DNA of 64,000 nucleotides. Source: Stieleria marina. GTDB taxonomy: Bacteria; Planctomycetota; Planctomycetia; Pirellulales; Pirellulaceae. The notes under the pieces are model-generated. The model did no database searches. It saw nothing but the letters and a program-made list of their open reading frames with translations, and was not told the origin of the DNA. Numbering within the stretch: position 1 is the first letter of the stretch; each line of letters starts with the position of its first letter. Shown here piece by piece: positions 28,999 through 37,146 of the stretch. A program made the translations under genes and the position numbers. Location of the stretch: assembly GCA_007741555.1 (NCBI GenBank), contig CP036526.1, forward strand, positions 7,739,719-7,803,718, written 5' to 3'.

Positions 28999-30252
28999 AT
29001 GATGATTCGGACATTGATTACGGCCATTTGTTTTCTGGTTGGTTCGGTCGCGATTCAAGCGGACGACTGGCCTGCATTCCTAGGGCCCCAGGGTGCTGCC
29101 AAAACAACCGAAACAGTTCCAACAGCATGGAGCCAATCGGAGAATCTTCAATGGAAAATCGATCTCCCCGGAACAGGATCATCCAGTCCCATCATTGTCG
29201 GGGACCGAATCATCGTGACTTGCTACGTCGATGGCGGTGACGCTGAACGACGGGTCTTATGCTTTGACAAGAACACTGGCAAACAAAATTGGTCCGTCGC
29301 GTTTCCCATCGACTACCGCGAAGACGGTTACCAGGGCTACATCACCGAACACGGGTACGCCAGCAACACACCTGTAACGGATGGCGAAGACGTCTACGTC
29401 TTTCTGGGCAAAGGTGGCGTGCATTCGATCAGCTTAGACGGGAACAAAAACTGGAGTGTCGATGTCGGCAAAGAATCCAGCAACCGCCAATGGGGTTCGG
29501 CCGCAAGCCTGATGCTGCTCGGTGACAGTGTCATCGTCAACGCGGCGGAAGAGGCAAAAGCAATCCTGTCCTTGGACAAAAAGACGGGCAAAGAGTTGTG
29601 GCGACAAGAGGCCGGAATGCTGGAGTTGACCTACGGGACACCACGGGTCGTCAAACTGGACAACGGCGAAACGGAATTGGTGATCAGCGTGCCCGGCGAA
29701 ATCTGGTCGCTCAATCCCACGACGGGAAAATTGAAATGGTTCGCTGAATCACCCATGACCGGAAACGTTTCGCCTTCCGTCATTGTCGATGGCCAAACCG
29801 TCTACAGTTTCGGTGGCTACCGTGCGTCGGGGAGCATTGCCGTCACAGCGGGCGGCAAGAAAAATGTGACTGACACGAACGTTGTTTGGACCGCCAAGTC
29901 CAGCTCGTATGTTGCCACACCACTGCTGCATCAAGGTCGCTTTTACTGGATCGACGACCGCGGCATCGCTTACTGCATCTCGGCAAAAGATGGCGAAATC
30001 GTTTATCGCGAACGCGTCAACAAACTTCAAAGCGGCCGCCCCGTCTACGCATCACCGGTCCTGATCGGCGAGCAGATTTATGTTGTCACGCGCCGTAGTG
30101 GCACGCTGGTCTACGCCCCCGGGGATACGTTCGAGCCAATAGCGCAGAACGTATTGCCCGATGACGAAACGGACTTCAACGCTTCGCCCGCGGTTTCCAA
30201 CGGAAAGCTTTACCTGCGAAGTAATCAGTCGCTTTATTGCATCGCGAAATAG
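28999..30252 (+). CDS. Secreted PQQ-type beta-propeller protein
   Basis: A 417-residue protein with signal peptide (MMIRTLITAICFLVGSVAIQA) and then DWPAFLGPQG, the typical opening of planctomycete PQQ_2 propeller proteins. Repeats of the type RVLCFDKNTGKQNWSV, SLDKKTGKELWRQ and LNPTTGKLKWFA are PQQ-like blades (W at the end of a strand, G-K/L before it). This fold occurs in quinoprotein dehydrogenases and in the BamB scaffold; no PQQ-binding active-site residues could be identified, so a scaffold or binding role is more likely. ATG 28999 chosen; an in-frame GTG at 28921 would precede the signal peptide by 26 residues. Confidence 0.88.
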   Translation: MMIRTLITAICFLVGSVAIQADDWPAFLGPQGAAKTTETVPTAWSQSENLQWKIDLPGTGSSSPIIVGDRIIVTCYVDGGDAERRVLCFDKNTGKQNWSVAFPIDYREDGYQGYITEHGYASNTPVTDGEDVYVFLGKGGVHSISLDGNKNWSVDVGKESSNRQWGSAASLMLLGDSVIVNAAEEAKAILSLDKKTGKELWRQEAGMLELTYGTPRVVKLDNGETELVISVPGEIWSLNPTTGKLKWFAESPMTGNVSPSVIVDGQTVYSFGGYRASGSIAVTAGGKKNVTDTNVVWTAKSSSYVATPLLHQGRFYWIDDRGIAYCISAKDGEIVYRERVNKLQSGRPVYASPVLIGEQIYVVTRRSGTLVYAPGDTFEPIAQNVLPDDETDFNASPAVSNGKLYLRSNQSLYCIAK

Positions 30253-30478
30253 CCGCTGGCTGTCAGTGGAGCAGCGTTGCCAGCAAGCAGAGCGATTGAG
30301 AGGAAAACAGCTAGCGGCCGGAGATCGGAATCTTCACCTGAACTTCGATCCGGAACCTAACTTCGATCCCGTACCGGGGCGTGCCAAGCGGACTCGTCCT
30401 CGACGCAGCCGCATGGACAGGAGTACATTGATTCGTCGCCACTGGGCGGCACTTTGCACTCATTACAGGAATTACTCC

Positions 30479-31096
30479 ATGTCTCAGTTACTTGATCTCG
30501 TTGGCCAATACCTTGACGATGACAGCGTCGCAGCCATTAGCAAGCAAATCGGAGCCGATCCCGCGCAAACTCAACAAGCCATCGGCGCGGCACTTCCAAC
30601 GCTTTTAGGCGCCATCACGCGGCAAGCCGGCGAACCCGAGGGCGCGGCCAAGCTTCACCATGCCCTTCAAAATGACCACGATGGTTCGATCCTCGATCAT
30701 TTGGGAAGTCTGTTTGGCGGTCAACAGCCAGCGGCTCCCGAAGTTACCGAGCGGACGACGGCGGGCGGGTCGATCTTGGATCATATCTTGGGCAACCGCA
30801 AATCTCGCGTCGAAGAAGGCGTTAGTCGAGCCAGCGGGCTTTCCAGCGGTCAGGTCATGAAATTGATGGCATTGCTGGCACCACTATTAATGGGCGCGCT
30901 AGGAAAACGCCGAAAACAAGAAGACCTGTCTGCCGGCGGACTTGGTGATCTTTTGCAAAACGAACGCAAGGAAGTCGAATCAAAAACATTCGGCGGCGGA
31001 ATGATCTCCAAAATGTTCGACCAAGATGGGGACGGTGATTTTGACATGATGGACATGATGAAGTTTGGAGCCGGCCGCCTGTTTGGAAAGAAATAG
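30479..31096 (+). CDS. DUF937 protein with C-terminal EF-hand-like loop
   Basis: A 205-residue protein. MSQLLDLVGQYLDDDSVAAISKQIGADPAQTQQAIGAALPTLLGAI is the start of the DUF937 (YidB-like) helical domain, and a second helical part (SGLSSGQVMKLMALLAPLLMGALGK) follows. Near the C-terminus DQDGDGDFDMMD fits an EF-hand calcium loop (D at 1, 3, 5; G6; hydrophobic 8; D9; D12). Similar loops at this place are usual in DUF937 proteins of this phylum as I recall. Function unknown. ATG 30479 has AGGA 8 bases upstream; an open frame back to 30161 overlaps the PQQ gene and is not coding. It is 76 bases upstream of the hydrolase gene and may form an operon with it. Confidence 0.85.
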   Translation: MSQLLDLVGQYLDDDSVAAISKQIGADPAQTQQAIGAALPTLLGAITRQAGEPEGAAKLHHALQNDHDGSILDHLGSLFGGQQPAAPEVTERTTAGGSILDHILGNRKSRVEEGVSRASGLSSGQVMKLMALLAPLLMGALGKRRKQEDLSAGGLGDLLQNERKEVESKTFGGGMISKMFDQDGDGDFDMMDMMKFGAGRLFGKK

Positions 31097-31172
31097 ACGA
31101 GCGAAGCAGCAAGCCCAGAACTGACCTGGGCAGACGTGATTTCCCGATGCAAGGAAGCAAAAGGATTACGAC

Positions 31173-32150
31173 ATGACAGAATTCGTTTTCTCTCTCGCCA
31201 TCGCGGTTGTGATCGCGTTGGCTCTCTGGCAAATCATAGGCTGTCTGATCGCGCAAAGACTTCTCTACAGCAACCACCACAGCATTGCCCAACGGCGAAC
31301 TCCCGAGCAATTTGGCCACCGTGTCACGCGTTTGACCATTCCGGTTGACCGCCATCACAACTTGGCTGCTTGGATGCTATCGCCTAGCCCCGATGTCTCT
31401 CTCGATGGTGCATGCATCGTCATGGTGCATGGATTCAGTGGCGGCAAAGACAAGTTGTGGAGTTTTCCGTCGGACGACTACCAAGCGTCGACTTTGGAAC
31501 AGGGCGGCGCGGCCTTGGTCAATTCTGGTTTTCACGTCGTCGCCATTGATCTCCGCAATCATGGTGACTCCGACGACAACGGCCCCGTTACCTTGGGCGC
31601 ACGAGAATCCGACGACGTACTGTCCACACTGGACTACTTGCGCAATCACGCTGGGCATCTTGGGATCGACGCCAATCGAATTGGCCTTCGCGGAGAGAGC
31701 ATGGGTGGCGCGACTTGCTTGATTGCAGGAGCCCGTGATCAAGAAAATCAAATTCGAGCGATCTGGTCGGACTCTGCATTTGCAGAAGCAGCCTCTGCAA
31801 TTCCTGACTTCATGCGTCACAAGAACATCCCTACGATCTTTGCGTTGCCAGCAAGGTTTTGGCTCACCAAACTGGCCGGCGTCCATCTCAACGAAGCCAG
31901 TCCGCTGCGACGAATAGGAATGATCCACTGTCCTGTTTTTCTGACCCATAGCAACGGCGACGCAATGTTGCCGATTCGACACTTGGAAATTCTCGCTTCG
32001 TCGGAGCATTGGCAACAAACTCCGCAGATCTGGTCGTTGGCACAACACGCACACAATCGACTCTGGCGAGAACCGGAGTACCACCAGCGCCAGATCGATT
32101 TCTTTCGGCTTCATCTGGCTAACCAAACCATCCGCCGCGAAGCTGCTTAG
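31173..32150 (+). CDS. Membrane-anchored alpha/beta hydrolase
   Basis: A 325-residue protein with an N-terminal transmembrane anchor (about 5-28) and an alpha/beta-hydrolase fold: oxyanion-hole region VMVHGFSGGKDK (83-94), nucleophile Ser176 in GESMGG, Asp in HSNGDAMLP and a final His in AQHAHNRLW. This is the FrsA/YpfH-like peptidase S9-type arrangement (DLRNHGDSDD before the nucleophile). It should hydrolyse an ester or amide; the substrate is unknown. AAGGA lies 7 bases before the ATG. It ends 7 bases before the 3' end of the convergent PDZ gene. Confidence 0.9.
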   Translation: MTEFVFSLAIAVVIALALWQIIGCLIAQRLLYSNHHSIAQRRTPEQFGHRVTRLTIPVDRHHNLAAWMLSPSPDVSLDGACIVMVHGFSGGKDKLWSFPSDDYQASTLEQGGAALVNSGFHVVAIDLRNHGDSDDNGPVTLGARESDDVLSTLDYLRNHAGHLGIDANRIGLRGESMGGATCLIAGARDQENQIRAIWSDSAFAEAASAIPDFMRHKNIPTIFALPARFWLTKLAGVHLNEASPLRRIGMIHCPVFLTHSNGDAMLPIRHLEILASSEHWQQTPQIWSLAQHAHNRLWREPEYHQRQIDFFRLHLANQTIRREAA

Positions 32151-32157
32151 TCGTCAC

Positions 32158-32703
32158 TCAGTGTCCCAAGTGTGCGATAGGGCTGCGTAGATTCGCATTC
32201 ATGGATACCAGTCGTCCGTTGCGACGATTCTGAACCAAGATCCGCACGCGACCGTCGTAGCTGCCACCTTGTTCCAACGTTCGGGCAAGTGACACCAAGC
32301 GACCACCGATGTAACCGACTTGTTTTCCGTCGACGGCCACGATCCTATCACCGATCTCTAAGCCTAGTTTTTGGGCCGCACTGGACAACTGAACGTATTC
32401 GACCAGACAACCGGTTTGTGTCGCATGGGAGCGAACCCCCAAGATCCAGCGACGATGGCGTTTTGATGCCACGTTCGATGCCGACCCAGCCACCGCAGTA
32501 CCGGCAACGGGCGTGCTGATGGCAGGTGTGCTGACGACGGATGGGGTGGACACTGATGCACTCACCGCAGGTGCTTTGACGTTGTCAATTTCGCCGTCTT
32601 GTTGTCCAAACGCATTGGCGGTAACCAACCCGGTTAACAAAGCCACCGCAATCACGACGTAGCCAAGTACCGGTTTTTCGACTTCATTCTTTTTCGCGTT
32701 CAT
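32158..32703 (-). CDS. Membrane-anchored PDZ-domain protein
   Basis: A 181-residue protein with one N-terminal membrane segment (about 13-32), a Thr/Val/Ser/Ala-rich linker and a PDZ domain (about 88-175) with ILGVRSHATQTGCLVEYV and the carboxylate-binding-type turn SAAQKLGLEIGDRIVAVDGKQV. PDZ domains of this sort bind C-termini or beta-strands of unfolded envelope proteins. There is no protease domain, so it is a free-standing PDZ adaptor. It is transcribed divergently from the next secreted-protein gene. Confidence 0.8.
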   Translation of the reverse strand: MNAKKNEVEKPVLGYVVIAVALLTGLVTANAFGQQDGEIDNVKAPAVSASVSTPSVVSTPAISTPVAGTAVAGSASNVASKRHRRWILGVRSHATQTGCLVEYVQLSSAAQKLGLEIGDRIVAVDGKQVGYIGGRLVSLARTLEQGGSYDGRVRILVQNRRNGRLVSMNANLRSPIAHLGH

Positions 32704-33098
32704 GGTGATGACTCCCGTCGGTGTGATTGATTCGTTTCTAACTCGCTAAGCGAGATTCAGATTGGTGTGTTACACCCATAATTCAGAATCTCCAAAACAG
32801 TCGTTCTCCCCGGCAAACAACGGACTTTTTCTCGCAACGGCTCCCAGTGATCGCGTGAATTCTCAAAACGAGGGCAAGCCACTGGCTGGACTCGGAATTG
32901 GCACAAGTTCTGACCCCAAACTTGGATTGCTTTAGAGATCTGACACCGGACACTCCGACCAGCCGTTTACAGCTCAAAACATGCGAATCGCTGCTTTGTT
33001 CGCTAAGATGAAAATTCTCAAAGCCTTTTGAGAGTCCATCGGTTGGGCAATCGCACGGCAGATCAACTCTCCTTGGTTCTTCTCATCTTGGCGGGCAC
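32704..33098. other. Divergent intergenic region, no gene seen
   Basis: These 395 bases separate two divergent envelope-protein genes. A perfect 7-bp stem TCTCAAA/TTTGAGA with loop GCCT lies at 33016-33033, 65 bases before the right-hand gene; it could be an operator or part of the leader. A 64-codon minus-strand frame at 32783-32977 has no ribosome site or domain and is not called. Confidence 0.5.
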
Positions 33099-34367
33099 AT
33101 GAAAAGTCTTTCTGTCACGGCTCTACTCCTGGCATGCTCTGCGTGCATCTCTGCTTGTTCAGTCGTTCAAGCCGATGAAAAAAGTCTTACCTGGACGAAA
33201 GCATTCGAACCGAATTCGGCTCGCGACTCAGCCGACAAACTGATTCTTTTGTTAATCACCAACGACGATCCTTTCGTCGAAAACAGCTCGCATGAACCAC
33301 GTTCGCTTTGGTGTACTCCTCTCGTCGAATCAGTTCTTCAAGAAGTCTCTCAGGCACGCGACGATTTGAAAGAAAAGTTCATCCTGCAGTCGCTCGCAGC
33401 GGGGACCCCGAAATTGCTTTCAGCTGGCAAAGATCGCAACAAACCAGAACGCGCGATCATTGCCGTTTGCGATACCAACTACCGATTGCTGGGTCTGCAA
33501 ACCGGAGTTCCTGAGTTGTCGAACATGCTGACGTTGATCGAAGACGCACAGTTTGCAAGTGCACTGCTAAACGCACCCGAAGGCAAGAATCAAAAAGCGG
33601 CTCGACATCGCGCCGACGAAATCACTCAGTACTACGCTCAGCGATTGCCACGACTGTGGAGCGAAGCACAGCAGGAGATCGTCGCCAAAACAGAGCAAGA
33701 CGCTGACGACGAATCAGTCAAATCAACCTCCGTCACATCAACCAATCTGACACGCAGAAAACTGGCGAACATCGGCGAAGCATTGGACGAGATTTACTTA
33801 GCCGATGTCAAACGTCGCTTCTCACTGAACGAACCGAGTGATTTATTACGCTTGGCTGTCATTGAGCAGCATCCCCAAGTACGCCAACCCTGGTGTGACG
33901 CGATCTTTCCGCTTGTTGCTGGCACAGATTTTCAAACGCACTGGCAAAGTTTGGTCGAATTGATCTGGAAGCGGAGTCCGGTGACCGAAAGCAATCATGA
34001 CCAACCGCTGATCGAGTGGTGGGATCGAAACGCTGCATCCAACACCGTCGTCTTTTCAATCGAGCCACCGATCCTTGATTCGCTCCGGCGTTGGCCGCCA
34101 ATCAACGTCGACAATGCCGCCGACCGATTGAAACTGGGGTGGAGAGATTTAGAAAATGTAGCGGCTAAGGTTCCCTTCCGTCATGTAACGCATCAGCAAC
34201 TCGCAACTGTGATGCGAATCAAGGGCCTGCAACCCATCGATACGGAGCTTCCCTCTCGTGGTCGCTACGTCGTCTTTGACCCCGGCCGCAAAACGGGCAT
34301 TGTCATACACGAAAACGACCTGCCAGCCAAACACATCGGACGGATCAAACGGGCAATCAAAAAATAG
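33099..34367 (+). CDS. Secreted protein of unknown function
   Basis: A 422-residue protein with a signal peptide (MKSLSVTALLLACSACISACSVVQA, cleavage before DEKS). The Cys before SVVQA (ISAC) could also be a lipobox, so it might be a lipoprotein. The first third (KLILLLITNDDPFVEN, ERAIIAVCDTNYRLLGL) has the beta strands of a thioredoxin-like fold without a CxxC, which is inference only. The C-terminal part (SRGRYVVFDPGRKTGIVIHENDLP) looks like a small beta domain. No family recognised. A 55-base gap separates it from the convergent nhaA. Confidence 0.72.
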   Translation: MKSLSVTALLLACSACISACSVVQADEKSLTWTKAFEPNSARDSADKLILLLITNDDPFVENSSHEPRSLWCTPLVESVLQEVSQARDDLKEKFILQSLAAGTPKLLSAGKDRNKPERAIIAVCDTNYRLLGLQTGVPELSNMLTLIEDAQFASALLNAPEGKNQKAARHRADEITQYYAQRLPRLWSEAQQEIVAKTEQDADDESVKSTSVTSTNLTRRKLANIGEALDEIYLADVKRRFSLNEPSDLLRLAVIEQHPQVRQPWCDAIFPLVAGTDFQTHWQSLVELIWKRSPVTESNHDQPLIEWWDRNAASNTVVFSIEPPILDSLRRWPPINVDNAADRLKLGWRDLENVAAKVPFRHVTHQQLATVMRIKGLQPIDTELPSRGRYVVFDPGRKTGIVIHENDLPAKHIGRIKRAIKK

Positions 34368-34422
34368 CCCGTCGGAAAATAGCTCGTCAAAAAATAGCAT
34401 GTTGAGGCACGTCGACCGAAAA

Positions 34423-35751
34423 CTAACTCGGGCCACCCGACTGATCGCGATCTTTTACGCCCAGGATCTTGCCCAGGATGATTGCAAGCACCGCAATGCC
34501 GGCGGAGAACAAGGCTCCCATCTTGGCTGAACCCTGTAAATCAATTTGCTTGAACGCTTGGCCTGACACGAACAACGCGACGGTCAACCCGAGCCCAGCG
34601 ATCACGCCCGCGACGACTAAGTGTTTAAGTTTCATGCCGTCTGGCAAAGGAATCTTGACCAAGGTGCCCAGACCCGAAAATAGCGTGATCCCGACCGTCT
34701 TGCCGACCAACAGAGAAAGGAGAACGATCCAAGTCAGGTTGTTAATATTGGATAATTCAACGCCTGCATTGGCAAACGCAAAGAAGAACAAACCAAAGTC
34801 GACAAACTTCTTCAGATCGTGTTCAAAATTGTTCAGCGTGTCGGATTCGATCGTCTTCGTGTCGTCGCTAAACATTCCTTCGTCATAAGCCGGTCCGGGC
34901 AGGAAAGGAACAATTGGAACCAGCGCCAATGCTGGGTGCAGGTGAGCACTGAATAATCCCCACCAGCTAAACGCGCCACCGATGACGATGTAGGGAACCC
35001 AACTCTTAACGTTTTTCTTTCGCAACAGAAAAGCGATCACCATGCCGGGGATGATGAACAATGCGTTGGCCCAGACAGGATCCTGGGTGGGATAAAAGAT
35101 CGCAATGATCATCAATCCGATTCCATCGTCAGCGACTGCCAACAACAGCAAAAAACTGATCGCGGGATGCCCGTTGCCAAACACCAAACGAGCAACCAAC
35201 CAAGCCAACGCGATGTCCGTTGCTGTCGGGATTCCCCAACCACGGGTCCAAGCTTCTTCGCCAATCGTTTGGTTCAACACAAGGTAAACCACGACCGGCC
35301 CGACGACTCCGCCGATCGTACCGAGCAGCGGATTGATTGCCTTGGACACCGGATTCAGAGCACCGCCCGGTAGACAGGCTTCGGCAATTTCTTTGGCGGC
35401 AATCCCGAAGAACAAAACCATGAACAGATCGTTGATGATGAAATGCATCGACAAAAAGTGATGCAAACCATGATGTCCGCCGCCGGAGGCGATGTGATCG
35501 TCGGTATCGTCAAGAACATCGGGGTCTTCACCGCCATGAAGATCGCCGGAATCAACGCCGTGTTCGGCGGCGTGCCCGTCACCATCGTGCCCATCGCTTT
35601 GGATAAACGAATACGTGTCGTGAACGATGCGGTGGTACGTGTCGGGATACGTATTGGCCATCGCCAGCGCGGCAATCACGCCTAGCACCAGCGGAATCGA
35701 AAATTCCTGGAGGAGATAAACTACTTTGTTGCCCGATCCGTGGTTCGTCAT
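34423..35751 (-). CDS. nhaA: Na+/H+ antiporter NhaA with His/Asp-rich periplasmic loop
   Basis: A 442-residue antiporter. FIINDLFMVLFFGIAAKEI corresponds to TM2, GWGIPTATDIALAWL to TM4 (Asp179, equal to E. coli Asp133), and LLLLAVADDGIGLMIIAIFY to TM5 with Asp208-Asp209 (E. coli Asp163-Asp164), the ion-binding pair. It exchanges sodium or lithium for protons and maintains pH and salt tolerance, fitting a marine bacterium. Between TM1 and TM2 about 45 extra residues (52-98) hold nine His and eleven Asp with many Gly; in E. coli this is the short beta-hairpin at the periplasmic dimer face. Start at 35751 is chosen by homology; the frame is open to 35928 with other possible starts. Confidence 0.94.
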   Translation of the reverse strand: MTNHGSGNKVVYLLQEFSIPLVLGVIAALAMANTYPDTYHRIVHDTYSFIQSDGHDGDGHAAEHGVDSGDLHGGEDPDVLDDTDDHIASGGGHHGLHHFLSMHFIINDLFMVLFFGIAAKEIAEACLPGGALNPVSKAINPLLGTIGGVVGPVVVYLVLNQTIGEEAWTRGWGIPTATDIALAWLVARLVFGNGHPAISFLLLLAVADDGIGLMIIAIFYPTQDPVWANALFIIPGMVIAFLLRKKNVKSWVPYIVIGGAFSWWGLFSAHLHPALALVPIVPFLPGPAYDEGMFSDDTKTIESDTLNNFEHDLKKFVDFGLFFFAFANAGVELSNINNLTWIVLLSLLVGKTVGITLFSGLGTLVKIPLPDGMKLKHLVVAGVIAGLGLTVALFVSGQAFKQIDLQGSAKMGALFSAGIAVLAIILGKILGVKDRDQSGGPS

Positions 35752-36049
35752 CTGTCGTAAATAGCAAGAGTTCAATAGCGGGGATGCCGGCCAAACCATT
35801 TCGCAGTGCGTTTGGTTGGTGGCTCGATTGGAAGGGAATATAGCCACAAACCCGGTTTTAGGATCAGTCCACTTCGGCGGCTTCCGCCCCAACCGAGCCA
35901 GGTTTTCTCTCGCCAAAGGCGGCTGCATTTCACTTGGATTCGTCTAATGAAGCCACTCTGTTAAGCTATCCGCCCTCCAAGGGTATAAATCACATCGAAA
36001 ACGCCCTTCAGCAATATTTTCACCATCGTCGACAAATCGCGGATAACTC

Positions 36050-37099
36050 ATGGATAAGAATCAGCTGCCACCCGAAGCCATCGGCGAAGACGAACTTCAG
36101 CGACCACAGCCTGCCGATGAGCCAATTTCAACTCGTGATTCGCAGGACTTGTTCAAAGTCATGCGGCACACCGTCGATCGGATGCAAAACGATCAGATGG
36201 CTCGCGGTGACATCAAGATTCTCTCGCGAACCCTCCGCGAACTGCGTTATGCGTTTTCGGTGTTTCGCCCATTTCGTTGCCGTCGCAAAGTCACGGTGTT
36301 CGGTTCCGCACGAACTCAGCCGGGACATCCCGAATACGAAACCGCCGTGGAACTTGGCCGCCAGATGGCCGCCGATCATGGCTGGATGGTGATCACCGGC
36401 GCGGGCGGCGGCATCATGGAAGCGGGCCACAAGGGAGCTGGCAAAGAAGCATCGATGGGTTTGAACATCATGCTGCCGTTTGAACAGAGCGCAAACCCTT
36501 ACATCGAAGGCGACCCCAAACTCGTCACGATGAAATACTTCTTCACTCGCAAATTGATGTTCGTCAAAGAATGCAGCGGAGTAGTGTGCTTGCCCGGCGG
36601 GTTCGGCACACTGGACGAAGCACTCGAAACGCTAACACTGATGCAGACGGGCAAACAGACGATGATTCCGTTGGTGCTATTGGATTCGCCCGAAGGCAGC
36701 TACTGGAAAGACCTTGGCCTTTTCATTGACAAACAGCTTTTAGGGGGCGGCATGATCAGCCCCGAAGATGTTCACCTTTACAAAATCACCAATTCAATTG
36801 ACGAAGCGATCGATGAAGTGATTGGTTTTTACAAGGTTTACCACAGCATGCGATACGTCAAAGATCGCTTGGTGTTCCGGCTAAAAGAAAAACTCAGTGA
36901 CGAACAACTCGAAGCGGTCCGAACGGAGTTCTCCGACATTTTGGCGAGCGGTGACTACACGCAGCGCGACGCTCTTCCCGAAGAAGCCGGCGAGCCTGAC
37001 TTAGCGGATTTGCCGCGTTTGCATTTCCACTTCAATCGCCGTGCCTTAGGTCGCCTAAGAATGCTGATCGACTTTATCAACGGACGCGTCAAAACTTAG
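36050..37099 (+). CDS. LOG-family protein (TIGR00730-like, lysine-decarboxylase-fold)
   Basis: A 349-residue protein with the nucleotide-binding motifs of the LOG family: GAGGGIMEA (117-125) and PGGFGTLDE (182-190), with the Arg-Lys pair (167-168). LOG enzymes hydrolyse nucleoside 5'-monophosphates to free base and ribose phosphate (cytokinin activation in plants, purine and pyrimidine nucleotide turnover in bacteria such as PpnN). At 349 residues, with N- and C-terminal extensions of about 75 and 80 residues, it is intermediate between LOG (about 190) and PpnN (about 450). Cytoplasmic. No partner gene is obvious; ggt follows 47 bases on, same strand. Confidence 0.88.
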   Translation: MDKNQLPPEAIGEDELQRPQPADEPISTRDSQDLFKVMRHTVDRMQNDQMARGDIKILSRTLRELRYAFSVFRPFRCRRKVTVFGSARTQPGHPEYETAVELGRQMAADHGWMVITGAGGGIMEAGHKGAGKEASMGLNIMLPFEQSANPYIEGDPKLVTMKYFFTRKLMFVKECSGVVCLPGGFGTLDEALETLTLMQTGKQTMIPLVLLDSPEGSYWKDLGLFIDKQLLGGGMISPEDVHLYKITNSIDEAIDEVIGFYKVYHSMRYVKDRLVFRLKEKLSDEQLEAVRTEFSDILASGDYTQRDALPEEAGEPDLADLPRLHFHFNRRALGRLRMLIDFINGRVKT

Positions 37100-37146
37100 A
37101 AAGAGGTTGACTGCGAATCACTCTTGCCCAAAAACCGGAGACAACG

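Noticed and set aside
30161-30478. N-terminal extension of the DUF937 gene
   Set aside because: It overlaps the end of the PQQ-type gene; ATG 30479 has a ribosome site and fits the family start.
31377-32126. 249-codon minus-strand frame across the hydrolase gene
   Set aside because: Antisense to the alpha/beta hydrolase with intact motifs; no start signals.
32783-32977. 64-codon minus-strand frame in the intergenic region
   Set aside because: No ribosome site, no domain, and position in a divergent promoter region; called as non-coding.
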